A DNA stretch of 64,000 nucleotides from Adiantum capillus-veneris (GCA_014529385.2 CM043963.1:79856912-79920911); one strand, 5' to 3'. Shown: positions 22,273 through 34,470, numbered from the stretch's first letter. The notes: a model not told the origin generated them from the letters alone. Program-made: numbers and translations.

Positions 22273-22283
22273 TTCAATCCCGC

Positions 22284-22330
<47 letters not shown>

Positions 22331-22860
22331 TTCCTGAGTCAGTCGGGCAGCATCAACCAAAAATCTCTCTCTATCTCTCTCTCTCTACACACACACACAC
22401 ACACATACTCTCCCTCTCTCACCCTCTCTCTCCCCCTCTCACCCTCGCTCACCCACACTCTCTCTCCCTCTCTCGTTCTCTGTGTAGTAGCCGAGCTAGC
22501 ATGTAAAAAATAAAAATAAAAAATACCTCTCTCTCTCTCTCTCGTTGCCACACACACAATCGCCTATACACACACACACACACACACACTTACATACACA
22601 TACACACTCTCACATACATCCACACACACACTTACATACACACTCTCACATACATCCACACACACTCACTCTCTCTCGCTTTGTCCATCTCTCTCTCTTC
22701 ACTTAAAAAATCGCTCTCTTTCCATACACACATATACACACACATCCACACACTTTGCGCACACACAACAACACGTACATGCATAAAAACGTACCCACTT
22801 ACACTTTCACACACATGTTTACACTAGCACACACACATTCAAACAAACACGTGCATGCCA
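21942..22860. repeat. Large compound (CT)n and (CA)n microsatellite region
   Basis: Blocks of pure CT (for example 21,942-22,008, 22,050-22,102, 22,228-22,267, 22,289-22,327) separated by short unique or twice-repeated linkers (ATTAATCATACACCCACTTC occurs at about 22,114 and 22,185). They are followed by ACAC-rich sequence from 22,390. All Ser-Leu ORFs here are artefacts. Confidence 0.95.
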
Positions 22861-23282
22861 TACACACGCACAAGAAGAAAAAACGATGGAACTCGACATC
22901 GACAAAGAAGACGACCAAAAGCACGCAGAAGCAACCACAGTTCAAACAAAGATGCCGAAGGCATGCCCCGGCCAACCCCAAAAATGACAAACGTGTAGCA
23001 TTTTGACATGAGGAAAACACTAGTTTTGCCAACATTAACCTCACACCAGTCACCCAAACCATCAACAATACCCATTGTAAATGCCCAGATCTCCACTCTT
23101 CTCTAAATACCCAACGGATAGTGAATTGTAAAAAACTCCCCACCCCACTCTTACCTCCCTTTTCTCTATCTCTACCTTCTCTCCCTCTCTAGCTCTCTCA
23201 CTAGTAGAGAGGGCATCTAGACTCTCTACAGTGACCAGTGGGTATTTGCAAGGACCATTGGGTAAGGACCACCTCTCATGCC

Positions 23283-23290
23283 TATATAAA
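23283..23290 (+). promoter_or_regulatory. RE3 LTR TATA box
   Basis: CCTATATAAAGAGGC; about 645 bp upstream of the hairpin. Confidence 0.55.
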
Positions 23291-23929
23291 GAGGCTTCCA
23301 CTAAGCACAGAGACAACACACTGGAGGCACCACCCAGGCTCCATGCACTCTACATTCCATACACCACTAAGCACATAATGCACCTCACAAGCTAGGGAGC
23401 TCACGGTGTCATGTTTGTTGCAAGCATGGGTGCTTTAGCATTGGCAACATCATCACCACCACTAGTCTCCACCCACGCCATGGTTGATTTACTAGTCATC
23501 ATAATCCCATGCACATAAAGCACTCATTATCACACGCAAGGCAGCATGACCACACTAGGATTGAGTGCATCGATACCAGGCTACCCCGGGCCACTCTCGA
23601 TGCTAGTGCTCGATGTCGTCGGTGGCTGCATCATCTTGATGTTTCCCTAAATGAACCTCCCACTAACCTACTAACATCGCTAACTCCAAGGTTTGCCATG
23701 CACCATATGGCGCTCGCATTTCATCATTTACCCCAATGTTAGGAGCAAGGCTAGTTATCAAACAACCAAGATTACCGTTTGTAAGTATCATCACCATCAA
23801 TAAAATGTGCAATTTTATCATGATCTCTGCGTCCATTCTCTCTTAGCTTTGTTCTCCCCATACCCGTGGGATGGTTCTTCCCTTGTATGGCATCTCACTC
23901 CTGCCACCGTAGGTCATCTATGCCTGTGT

Positions 23930-23959
23930 CCTAGCCGCATTTATGCTAGGTGGTGCCCC
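23930..23959 (+). other. Conserved U5 hairpin plus PBS-like 9-mer (RE3)
   Basis: CCTAGC, loop CGCATTTAT, GCTAGG, then TGGTGCCCC, as in RE2. Confidence 0.65.
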
Positions 23960-24067
23960 TTACAGCTATAGGATAACCCCTCGTTTGAGATGATGCTCGA
24001 GGAATTCAGGCTATGTGTGGTGTAGAGGCCACCCCACCTGGCACGTCATTTGCAAACATAGTTTTCT

Positions 24068-24087
24068 TGGCTCCCCCACTGAGGATC
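24068..24087 (+). promoter_or_regulatory. RE3 primer-binding site
   Basis: TGGCTCCCCCACTGAGGATC, differing from the RE2 PBS at few positions. Confidence 0.65.
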
Positions 24088-24622
24088 CTTTCCTGAAACC
24101 CTTCAGTTTACAAGACTAACCCTAACCTTTTGTGGATGGATGAATGGTTAGTAGGGTTTGCTAATTGGACGATAGAAGAAGACGAGCTCCAAGCATAGCT
24201 GGATGAACTTTGCATCTCCATCGAGGCTCGAGTGCCAGGCATAACAATGATAGATTTGTAGTGGGAAAGACAACCAACACGTCAGACTCAATGGATATAC
24301 ATAGCCCATGTGCCAAGGAGAAGAAGGAGGAGGTCAAGACCATGTTCGCAACCTACGCCCAACCCACAACAACAAGATGGAGGGAGCTCTGCACATAGAG
24401 AGTCAACACTATTCTACTTCAAGAATCGGGTAACTCAAGTCACCGAGGTAATTATCACAGTCAGTTTCCAAGTTGCACCTGATGCTGCAACACAGATAAT
24501 AGAAGCACATGCTCACGCTCTCACTAGAGAGACTAGGGATCGACTAAGTCCGTTTCAAGAAAGGACACCACTCTCTGGCACAAGTTTTGACAATGACTAA
24601 GTACCTCTAAGCTTCACATGAG
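24088..24622 (+). other. RE3 leader region
   Basis: Contains a 96-codon ORF (24,310-24,600) starting MPRRRRRRSRPC with no recognised domain. It sits where RE2 has its 154-aa leader ORF, but no clear similarity is visible. Confidence 0.35.
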
Positions 24623-24837
24623 TCAGTACAACCTACCTCAAGGGCAGATTACACATTCGGATACGAGTACGTTCAATCAAGGTAATATTGGATTGGAAGG
24701 CTCACTACCAGCACATCATCAACACTATGTTGGGGGGTGGGTGCTTCTTTGAGGTTTTAGCATCAGATCAATCATTTGTCCTACCTTTGGTACAAGGCAA
24801 TGTACCATTTGAGATTTTAATCGATGTTCTAGTATAG
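24623..24837 (+). CDS. RE3 conserved leader ORF (about 70 codons)
   Basis: Without a good ATG, but the frame reads RIRVRSIKVILDWKAHYQHI, then NTMLGGGCFFEV and VLPLVQGNVPFEILIDVLV-stop (TAG 24,835-24,837). It aligns residue by residue with the RE2 leader (RIQSIKVILDRKIFYQQI... ILPMINHEVSFDVVIFILV-stop). It is the fourth element with this ORF, which makes chance unlikely. The start may be lost. Confidence 0.6.
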
Positions 24838-24926
24838 AAAGGGTATACACGCCTTCTTGTAAAGAGAAAAAAATTTGGTTGTAAGCTAAGCAGTGTATCT
24901 TTCTAGGTCTCTCTCTCTCAGTGATT

Positions 24927-25792
24927 ATGGCAAGTGTAGCATTTCCAACATTTAAAGGAAATAAGGGGGAGGATTTGGTTGCATATTTCTTAGATGACTT
25001 TGAAGTAGCATGTGTAGTAAGCAACACAGACACAGATGAGTCCCGAGTTAGAATCTTTAAGCATCTCATGAAGCTAGAGGCTAGGCTGTGGTACAACGCA
25101 CTCCCACAAGCAACTAAGGATAATTGGGAGCTCCTAAAAACTGCTTATAAGAGGTGTTTTGCGGGAGGTACCACTTCAGAGAAGCTGTGGAACAAGTTGA
25201 GAAACTTGAAGCAGGAGGGTCTTTTAGAGTATGCCACCTATGAGTCCAAGTTCGTGGATTTGTGGGAATGGTGGGTTGAGTCATTGGCAAGAGGAGAAGC
25301 TGCACCCAATTTCCTAAAAAAGGATCGGTTCACGCATGGCTTGTGGTCGTCGCTCAAGGAGAAGGTAAAGGGTAGATTCCCAACTACGTATGAGCTAGCC
25401 ATGGAGATTGCTCGCCTTAAGGACAAAAGCTACAGATGAAAGCCAAAGAAACCAAGTCAACAGAAGCAGGAACATCATGTAACCCGCCAACTATGACAAC
25501 CACCAGTCAACCACCACTGGCTCCTGGGGTAAGAAATGACCAACAAGATATGTTGGTCCACATTATTGATCAACTGCAGAATTTGTTTGCCCACTTGATA
25601 CAACAAGGAAGGAATCAAGAGAGAGATCAGGACCCGGGAAGTGCACGACGGCAAAACTGGGAGTATCACTGCTACAATTGTGGAGAAGATGGTCACGTTA
25701 TGTACTACTGCCCTCGATTGCGACAACCCTATAATAGAGGAGGTAGGAGAAACCAACTCTCACCCCCTAGAGAGAAAGCACCTCCACCCTGA
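24927..25792 (+). pseudogene. RE3 Gag
   Basis: MASVAFPTFKGNKGEDLVAY, LMKLEARLWYNALPQATKDN, YATYESKFVDLWEW, FLKKDRFTHGLWSSLKEKVK, then after a frameshift near 25,437 LVHIIDQLQNLFAHLIQQG and the CCHC knuckle CYNCGEDGHVMYYC. It ends at an in-frame stop after a Pro-rich start. It is the direct plus-strand counterpart of the RE2 Gag. Confidence 0.88.
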
Positions 25793-26769
25793 GAAGTAGC
25801 CCCACCAACACAAATTCTCCGTCCACCCCAAGCACCACCACAAGCACCCATCCCACCTATTCCATCAACACCACCACCTGATTGCACTGTAAGCATCATA
25901 AGCTTAGAGGAGAAGGGAAAGGTTGTAGTAGTGGACCCACCTAGAGTGAAGGAGAAAGGCAAGGGTAAGGAGAAGGTAACCTTTGTAGAACCATTTGAAA
26001 CCATGACTATAAAGAGATCTAGGAGGGAGAAAACTACACAAGCTGATGATGAGAGAAGCATGAAGGGAAAAGGCCGTCAAGGCCATGACGGAAAATAGGC
26101 ATCACTGACTTTCAGTTAGGGGAGAATTCTAGGTCCTATGATCTAACATTGGATGTGGCAGAGCAAGGACCAAAGATTACATGACCACAACTGCTACATC
26201 TCGCACCAAAGGTAAGGCAAAAATGGTCTAAAATGGTAAGTACAAGGTGCTCCAAAGCAAAGGTAGTCAGAGCAATTTAGGGACATAACATGGATGACAT
26301 CCTTCCAGTCGTCAACCTCAACATAAAGGGTAAGAGGGTTGGAAACACCTATATTGATGGTGGCACACAAATCTGTGTGATGAGTGAATCTATGATACTT
26401 TGGCTAGGGCTCGAGGTTGACCGGCCTTCTCCATGCAAGGCAAAGATGGAAAATAACGCAAAAGTAAAATGTGTGGGTGTAGTAAGTGCAGTGAAGGTAA
26501 AAGCCTTCAACACTAAGGTAGATGTAGATATTTTTGTGATGCCAACTAAGGGGGAGGGCTACCCATTGATCTTGGGAAGGCCATGGTTAATGGCCATGAA
26601 GGAAAAGTAGGACTGGGGCACTGGTCTTCTACGCACGACTGGTAAGAAGGGGGAAACAATCTACTACGACATGAGGACCGGCAAGCAAAAACAAATGGAC
26701 CTAGAGATATCAACAGATGAAACCACTAGCGAGCCTTCCACTTCTGAGGAGGAGAACACTTCCACCAAT
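25793..26769 (+). pseudogene. RE3 Gag tail, protease and acidic linker
   Basis: A Pro-rich then Lys-rich tail with stops, then FQLGENSRSYDL, then the protease with YIDGGTQICVM and LILGRPWLMAMK, a TAG, and an acidic Ser/Thr stretch (ETTSEPSTSEEEN). It is truncated at about 26,770 where gene X sequence begins. Confidence 0.8.
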
Positions 26770-26770
26770 G

Positions 26771-28596
26771 CATTAGGAAATTTCAGAGGTCATTTGGAGG
26801 GCCTTCTAAGAAAAATAGATTTTGACTTTCTCTCTCTAGAAAATAGGTCTAGAAAATAGGTGTGGTAAAAGCAATTGTAAACTTGGAATAACCATTCAAA
26901 AAGTGTACTTACAAGTAGATTCTTGCCACAGCATCATAATGGCCGTGATGATTGAAGAATAAATTGTTTTCAGTTGCATTTAATGAACGTCGTAGAATTG
27001 GAGGGAGTTTCCTCTATGTGGAATGTATGACTAAAGGAAAAAAGACGTATCCTTCCAAACCTGCTCTCTCCTTACTCTCTCACTGTTTGTGCGCTAACCT
27101 CAGAGAAATCCTCCCTTTTTTGCACTATTGCATACATGGATTCTTCTTCCACCCCCAAAAATGTCCTCCTTAAAAGACCCCTCTATCATCTACACATTGA
27201 CGTGGATCCCCAATATACGCCACTGTGTAAGCGAGGAAAAACTAGCATCAAAGTGACACCAATCATGACAAAGAGACTCAGAGCAGAGGGAGCAAAACAC
27301 TTAAATATTTGGACAAAAGGCTCACTCTATCCATTAAATCCCATGACCAATGCTTTCCCTGCATTTGCAAATCCCACTAACTTAGTGACCTTTGTAGGTA
27401 ATGGAGAGAATGGATTCCTTGGCTACTGTTAAGCTCTAAATAGCCAATCAAAAACTTATAAAGACATGGTGAAGCACCAAGTAGATGATATTTAGAGACT
27501 TTCTAACTTGAATCATGAGGACCAAAAGACTGTAATGCAGCGCACACAAGAATCACAGGTCTTATGAACAAAGGTATGGACATTACAAAACAAAGAGACA
27601 ACATTAGGCGCTCATGTGCGAAAGAAGAAACTACAGAATCTTGAAACGTTGAAGGTAGGCTCTGGCGGCCTTAAGAAAAGAATCCAAGCATTGCGGTGAG
27701 CATTGTAGACCGTCTAATTAATTTAAAATAATCTAAGTTTTTGCTTATGTTAGTTATGATTTCTTTGTAGTGATTCTATCTATATAGACAAAGAAAACAT
27801 AGACCCGAAGGCCAATGTAGGAAAGCAGTTAAAGCCATTGATAACTAGTGGTCTTGCAAAGGATATAATTCATGAAAAAAAGTTTAAGGTTTTGCAATGG
27901 GATGTCATTGACAGATTCATTTCAAAGAATGTAGTGCTTGCCAAGAAAATACAGGGTACATTGGACTCCCTTGGCGTTAGTAAAGAGGCTACTCAGCTAT
28001 TCAATAGTCTATCTCTTCCATGTTTGTGAAGAAGGGAATAAAGTCTAAGCTTTTACCATCAACTGCAAGTGTTTGGAGGGAAAGACTCCAGCTCAATAAT
28101 GAGTAGACCGACTTCATTGGATGTCCATTTCATATTCAAGATATTTATAGCTCACAGGGAACTACTGTCACTTATGATGAGTACAACAATATCTTCATGG
28201 ACCTGACTTTGTTGCAAACTAGAATGGTAGAGTTCTACAATATCACATTCGAAGAGACAGGTGGCATTCTACATTTTGTTTTGAAGGTAGATGAGTGTGA
28301 GATTCTTAAAGAGAAGAAGCTAGAGCGAGTTACAATCACATTAATGAATAGGGATCTTTCCAAGTGTCCCACTGATGATCCTTCATACTTCAGTGTCCAA
28401 TCAAAAACAAACATATGGTGGCTTGGTGCATTTCAGGTAATCCAGTTATTTCCAATTTTGCAGCTCTAGCAAGCCCTCTATTGTACCTAAATTTTAGATT
28501 TATTTTGCGTATCTCATAAGGATTAATCTTGCAGGTAAAGAAAGACGACCATGACATTTTATTTTGGGTGTTCCATCAAACCCCTATTCCAGATAT
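26771..28596 (+). pseudogene. Gene X, 5' part (unrecognised multi-exon gene, possibly an old DNA-transposon gene)
   Basis: Exon-like blocks: 26,952-27,695 (VAFNERRRIGGSFLYVECMT, MTNAFPAFANPTNL, TLGAHVRKKKL, donor GTGAGC at 27,696); about 27,771-28,436 (ITSGLAKDIIHEKKFKVLQW, FYNITFEETGGILHFVLKVD, donor GTAATC); and a third exon from 28,535 (KKDDHDILFWVFHQTP) that T1 interrupts at 28,600. Frame changes and stops (27,430; 28,027) mark it as dead. Its 5' part recurs inverted at 20.1-21.2 kb, so it is itself repetitive. No confident family; the 3' part after T1 has a GDLK-like and Cys-x-x-Cys block reminiscent of some transposases. Confidence 0.6.
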
Positions 28597-28600
28597 CATT
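28597..28600. other. T1 target-site duplication, left copy (CATT)
   Basis: CATT directly before the terminal repeat; the same four bases follow the right terminus at 40,824-40,827. Confidence 0.85.
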
Positions 28601-28625
28601 GGGTGAAAGCATGTACAGGTGGCCT
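28601..28625 (+). repeat. T1 left terminal inverted repeat
   Basis: Starts GGGTGAAAGCATGTA and matches the right end at 40,798-40,823 with one substitution and one gap. Confidence 0.85.
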
Positions 28626-29222
28626 GGAAAGTAATGTCAATGACATTGCTTTTTTGCGCTTAAAAGTGGGTGTTTTAAAAGTGCTTCAAATCTCAAAAAG
28701 AATATCACTCTCCTAAGGTACGTCAATTAAGTCTCCTAACGTACCACAATTAATGAGACTAAATGTAATTTACTGCTGAACGCTGGGTTATTGTCCACCG
28801 CTTCTTTCCCGCTACAACCTATCTGAGCTTTCTTTGTCTCTGAGATCTCTCTTGGAGCTCTATCTAGCTCCTCTCTGTCTCTCTCTCACAGAGCTCTTGC
28901 TGAGCTTTCTGTATCGCTCAGCCCCCCCTCTCTCTCTCTCTCTCTTTCTCTATCTAAGCATGGATCCTCTTGTGTCTGAGCTCGTGCTTATCTCTCTCTC
29001 TCTCTCTCTCTCTCAGCACTCTTTCTCTCTCTCTCTCACGAACTCTATCTCTATAGGTTCCTCTTCTACTTGATGATTCTTGAGGTATGTAAACACTTAT
29101 TATGCTTTGTTAGTATCTTGCTAATTAGTGCAAGAAGTGCCATGTATTAATTAAAAGTATAGCGTGTAGTTATGATTTGTATTGTATTTCTTGTAGAGCA
29201 ATCCTTTGAAAGTACTGTAACA
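28626..29222 (+). promoter_or_regulatory. T1 left promoter region and CT-rich 5' leader
   Basis: AT-rich subterminal DNA, then from 28,800 a CT-rich block with several GAGCTC/TGAGCT words and CT runs (28,931-29,030), ending before the first ATG region. A mirror arrangement exists at the right end (40,394-40,800), suggesting two outward-placed promoters firing inward. Confidence 0.45.
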
Positions 29223-32200
29223 ATGGAGCACAATGAAGAAATGTCTATCAGCTCATTGTCATTGAGTAGAGAAGCTCAACTTCAGCGCAGAAAATTAATG
29301 AGGGAATATTGGGCTGCTCAGAAACGAAAGCAACGTAAGGCAACGGTCAACTTTGTGATGGAAAGCGATACAGGGGAGATGGATGAAAGAAAGAAACGAA
29401 GGATATGTCAATCTATGGTACAACACTTTGATACATTAACCATGGGAATGGATGCAAGTGGTAGGAAGGAAATCTTTGATGAACTTCTTCAGCATCCTTG
29501 CTTCCTTACTATGCAGAGTAAATCCAAAGAGTTGGAAGCAATTATGCTGAGAAACATCCGCAACACTTTGAATCATGTGAAGGTCCCAAGATCTTCAGAC
29601 GAGTTTTTTGTGAAGAAATCAACAATGATGATGTTGGTGAATGGTGGAAGCAAGGAGCAAAACACTGACATGAGCATACCGCAAGCTGCCAAGCTTATGG
29701 GGATCCACAAAAGAAGCTTATATTCAGACAAACATCACTTAATAGTGTCAAGTGAATCCGATGGTTCGTTCCCTGCATCTGCGTGTCATAGAGATGATGC
29801 ACGGAGAACTCACATCACTCAAACTGTTAAAGACATAGTCTTTCAATTTTGGACGGATGAGACGAGGGTGTCCCCCAACAAGAAAGGTGTTTGCAGTAAG
29901 AGACTAGCTAGATGTTCATATGTAAAGCATCCAATCCACCTTCTTGAGGAGCCTCAGGTAATTGATATATTTTTTTAGCACTTTTTATTGGTGCTACAAC
30001 GCATATTCCTGCTACAACATTATGTTTCTATACCACTTTTTATTGGTGCTACAACTCATTACTGCCACAACATTATGTTTCTATACTTCTTTTTATTAGT
30101 GCTACAGCTTGTTTTGGTGTTTTGCACCACATTCTAGTGGTGCTGCAACATTAAAAAGTGGTGAAACATTACTATACTGGTCTAATTGTATCTGAACCAC
30201 TTCTAAAATTTGATCAATAGTTCTAAATGTTTTTGAAGCGCTTTTGCTTGTGTTTCTATACCACTTTTTAGTGTGTTTGAACCAGTTTTTAATGTTTTGC
30301 AACAGGTTTTAATGTTTAAGAAATAGTTTTTACTAGAAATGCACCAACGCTTCACCGTAAACCCTACAAAGTGGTGTTCACCCACTAAAAAGTCTTGTTT
30401 ACCCAATGCTAATAGACGTGTTTTACAAACTCGTAGGGGTGTTACAGGTGCAAACCTTTTTGGTGGTGCATCTCACTTTTTCCAAGTGATGTAGCAGCTT
30501 TTAGTCATGGTACAACAGTTATAGTAGTGCCATAGACTTTTTACTGCTACTACACAAATGGTGCCCACCACCTTATGATGGTAACCAAAACCATATTAGT
30601 GGAGTTTGAACACATTTTGTTAGTAAACACTTACAAGTGCTCTCACACCACAATGAAGCGGTGCACACAACACTTACACGTATAAAAACCACTTTCACGT
30701 GGTGTCTGACCACATTCAAGTGGTGAGAAGCCACTTTCATGTGCTAAGTCACTACGTCAGTCCATCACTCCATGCAAGTGGTGAGACACCACTCCCAAGT
30801 GGTGTGACACCACTTTCAAGTAGTAACTAAAACCTTATCACTATAATCAAGCGGAAAGTTCCCGCTTTCAAGTGGCCAGACACCGCATTCAAGTGACAAG
30901 AAAATGCGTTAAAGTGGTGACTGCCCACTTTGAACTAGTTTCTCCCACTCTCAAGTGGTCATCAAGTGGTGAGACACTACTTTCATGTGCGAAGTACTAC
31001 GTTAGTCATCACTCCATGCAAGTGGTGAGACACCACTCCCAAGTGGTGAGACACCACTCCCAAGTGGCCGAACACCGCATTCCAATGACTTGAATCCGCA
31101 TTCAAGTGCTGACTGCCCACTTTGAACTAGTTGCTCACCATTCTCAAGTGGTCATCAAGTGGTGAGATACCACTTTCAAGTGATAGCTTAAACCTGGTCA
31201 CTGCAATCAAGCGGCAAGCTCCCGCTTCCAAGTGGCCAGACACCACATTCAAGTGACCAGAATCAGCGTTCAAGTGGTCACTGCCCACTTTGAAGTAGTT
31301 GCTCACTAATTTCAAGGGGTCATCAAGTGGTGAGACACCACTTTCATGTGCTAAGTCACTACGTCAGTCATCACTCCATGCAAGTGATGAGGCACCACTC
31401 CCAAGTGGCAAGACACTACTTTCAAGTGGTAGCTAAAACCTTGTCACTGCAATCAACCGGCAAGTTCCCGCTTTCAAGTGGCCAGAAACCGCATTCAAGT
31501 GACCAGAATCCGCGTTCAAGTGGTGACTGCCCACTTTGAAGTAGTTTCTCACCACTCTCAAGTGGTCATGAAGCACTTTTCACAAGAGCTCCTCCACTTC
31601 CAAGTTGTGTTGGACCACTATCTAGTTCTGATGCTGGTCTGTCACCTAGTATTTTGTCCCTCCCAGGTACTTTTTAAGTGCTAGATTTTAATTGGTAACT
31701 GGCCACTTTGAACTAGTCGCTCACCACTCTAAAGTGGTCATCAAACACTTTTCACAAGAGCTCCTCCACTTTCAAGTTGTGTTGGACTACTATCTAGTGC
31801 TAATGCTGGTCTGTCTCCTAGTATTTTGTCCCTTCCAGCTACTTTTAAAGTGCTAGTTCTGAACTTCCCCAGAACTTTCATGTCCTTAATCACCACTTTT
31901 TAATCGTTGCCCACCATATTCAAGCAGTGCACACCATTTTTTATTGGCGGTTCATCACCGTCAAGTGGTTTGAATTCACTTTTAAGTCGTGCCAAACCAC
32001 TTTTTAGTTACGCCGAATGCGGTTTCTCACCACTATTAAGTTGTCCTCACACAACCTCTTAATATTCTACCTTTTTGTATGGTTACTAGTTTCTAAACTA
32101 ATTTGTATTTGTGGTGCATTATTTTCACAGGTAAAACAATACTACTGAATGTATCATTACTAGTTTTTAGTGGTGCACACCAGTTTTTAGTGATATAGAA

Positions 32201-33848
32201 TCACTTTTTAATGTTTTGAAACAATTTAACCAGTTTTGAATGCTAAGTTTATTTTTAACATTTGTATACATGTATATTGCAAGTGGAGCTTTATTGAAGA
32301 TTCAAGACAAAGTATGCAGATATTCAGATTTCGCTACATTGCTTTGAGTCTATGAAACCGTTCTTTGTCCAAAAATTGAGGGATCACTACACCTGCTGTT
32401 GTATTGTGCATGTACAAATGATTTTCCTTAAAGAGGCAGTAAATCACATGTGGACTCAAAGTTTTGATCTTCATGGTTCTTGCTACATGTGCAGCTGCCC
32501 TATATGCCTTCATCATGATGAAGTTGTCAACCATGGATGTCTTGCATACAAAAATGCAAGTATGAGTACCACTTCACTGTTGGAGTATATACTCTGCCCT
32601 ATACTTGCAGAACATAGTTTCCATAGCTACCAATGCTTAATGGGAACATGCAATGCATGCGGTGTAGGTAATATTCAGATCTGTCCAAGAGATAGAAAAA
32701 TGAAGCTAGAAAGAGCACTGTGAAAGACATTGTCCACAAGAAAATGCTGCCTAGAGAACTTTTGCGAGTGTACCAAGACCACTTGAAGAAGTATGTCACT
32801 CACAATTTTATATTTAGGTGGCAAGCACAACAGTTCAAGGACTGCATTTCTTTGTTTCCAGATGATGTGGTTGTCTCGGTCATTGACTTTGCAGAGAACT
32901 ACTCCTTCAAGGAGCAAAATGAGATCCAGTCAATGCATTGGTACACTAAGCAGGTCACTATCTTTGTCGTGATTACTTATTTCCGCATCGCATCAGGTGT
33001 AATAAAGAAGACCATGCACTTTTTTGTCTCAAATGATAAACAACATGACACCTTATTTGTGGAGCATGCTTTTCTCTTACATGCTCAATGGTTGAGAGAT
33101 CAAGGGATAAGCTTTAAAAAACATTGGGTTTGGTCAAATGACGCAGCTTCACAATTTAAAGCAAAGCGACCATTTTACTTTGTTGCTAGATATTGGAGCC
33201 TTATTGGCATGGAAATGAATTGGAAATTTTTTTGCTCAAGACATGGAAAGGGGGAACATGATGGGGCTGGGGCTGTCATTAAAAGGGCTCTAACTCATGC
33301 GGCAAAATAGCGTGTGGTTGACTTGTGCAATTGAAGTTGTCTCTTTTTTGAGAATGCATCTCAGTACTGAAGCAACTGCTATGTATGACAAGCAAAAGAG
33401 GGAGGTAAGTAGGGTGTTCTGGGGGGTCAAGCTAGGTGATGTTCAACGATCCCATCAATGGGACTGCAAACCATTGAAGGGCTCAAGAGCAATGCACTGT
33501 GTGAATGGGTATTCTGAGAACAACACTTGTGCATTGCGATCAAAACGGTTGTCATGCTTTTGTTTTCCTTGCAGGCTTGGCCATTGGAGAAAGTGTATGA
33601 ATAGATCACATGTGGAGACGTGGCAATATCACACTTTGGAGCCACTTGCTAATGATTCCCAGTCATATGGAGACTCAGACGATGAGGAGTTCCATGGTGC
33701 CAATTATGCAGGTCATTATGACTCCTTAAGCGATGCTCTCACACCTGGAGACAATTTTGCTGTCACTTCTGAAGAGAATAATGAGGAGGTTGTTGAATTC
33801 TACATTTTGAAGTGTGTAGTAGCTAAGGGCCTGACAACTAACGAGTAA
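29223..33848 (+). pseudogene. T1 transposase (DDD type), two main exons, frameshifted
   Basis: Exon A (29,223-29,956) starts MEHNEEMSISSLSLSREAQL, contains a helix-turn-helix-like IPQAAKLMGIHKRSLYS and ends TRVSPNKKGVCSKRLA...HPIHLLEEPQ at CAG/GTAATT. After a 2.3 kb intron, exon B (from about 32,298) reads FESMKPFFVQKLRDHYTCCC, then in a shifted frame from about 32,720 SVIDFAENYSFKEQNEIQS, WSNDAASQFKAKRPFYF and SRHGKGEHDGAGAVIKR, giving three conserved Asp (IDF, SND, HDG). A second shift near 33,300 leads to the C-terminal part (KGSRAMHCVNG, LSCFCFPC). Two frameshifts make it inactive. In an intact copy it would cut and rejoin transposon ends in the nucleus. Confidence 0.75.
29957..32297. repeat. 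AGTGGT-motif array filling a T1 transposase intron
   Basis: Over about 2.3 kb the short word AAGTGGTG or its complement CACCACTT recurs dozens of times, often as near-palindromes such as AGTGGTGAGACACCACTTT, and some blocks of about 130-290 bp are themselves repeated (for example 30,840-31,100 against 31,195-31,500). It lies between the CAG/GTAATT donor and the exon starting near 32,298, so it is intronic in the sense orientation. No ORF here is credible. Confidence 0.85.
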
Positions 33849-34470
33849 ATTGATGCATGGGGCAACAAGATAGAGAAGCATACTTATATGGTCACGGGCC
33901 ATTGGTATAAATCCCTATAAGAAAAATTGTATGAGCTGTGGGATAACAAGCCAGAAGTTTTCATATATTCCCACTTGATAAGGGCAATAAAGTTCCCTAT
34001 GGAGCCTGTAGTGCTCGATGGCATAGGAGAAGTGTTCGAACTTTCCAATGAAAACCATGAGGCAATATACAATAGCATGCCCTTTGAATTGTAAATAAAA
34101 TCTGATTTTATACCATCTAGTGAAAGATTGAACAAGATGGAATTGGTGTAAACGTACGATGGATTGACATGTTGGTTTTTGAGAATGCTTCACAACTCCC
34201 CCCTCCCCCCCCAAACATCACCACTAAAAAGTGTTGCAGTTTCAGAAAAACTCAATAAAAATTTACCACTTTTTAGTGGTATTAAAGTGTTTTAGCACCA
34301 CTAAAAAGTGGTTAAGAATGCTTCACCACTCCCCCCAAACATCACCATTAGATGGTGTTGCAGTTCCAGAAAAACTGTTGCAATAACATAATAAAAATTT
34401 AACCACGTTTTAGGGGTTTAGCACCACTAAAAAGTGGTTCTGAGACATTCAGAAGTGTAGAGACATGTAT
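33849..34470. repeat. T1 middle region with AGTGGT motifs
   Basis: Between the convergent gene ends. ACCACTTTTTAGTGGT-type palindromes occur at about 34,263-34,312 and 34,410-34,440, and a CCCCCAAACATCACCA block occurs twice (34,205 and 34,333). Probably the shared 3' region of the two genes. Confidence 0.55.

Larger units (their letters stand above)
23200..24060 (+). repeat. RE3 5' LTR (left boundary unresolved)
   Basis: The LTR nature is inferred from TATAAA at 23,284, a CCTAGC/GCTAGG hairpin with TGGTGCCCC at 23,930-23,959, and a PBS at 24,068. There is no second LTR in the window to define the ends; U3 may extend left into the CT/CA repeats. Confidence 0.6.
23200..26770 (+). mobile_element. 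RE3: decayed Ty3/gypsy Tat-like element, 5' part only
   Basis: In order on the plus strand: LTR with TATA box and conserved hairpin, primer-binding site, leader ORF, Gag with zinc knuckle, and protease with DGG motif. It is cut off after the acidic linker by gene X at about 26,771, so RT, integrase and the 3' LTR are missing. Its Gag (MASVAFPTFKGNKGEDL) and leader are close relatives of RE2, with many stops and shifts, so it is an older copy of the same clade in opposite orientation. The left LTR edge is not resolved. Confidence 0.85.

Noticed and set aside
21942-22557. Long Ser-Leu and Arg-Glu ORFs on both strands
   Set aside because: They are translations of (CT)n microsatellites and have no coding value.
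30872-31684. Short ORFs in the AGTGGT array
   Set aside because: They are repetitive-translation artefacts (SSGE..., HHSQVV...) inside an intron.
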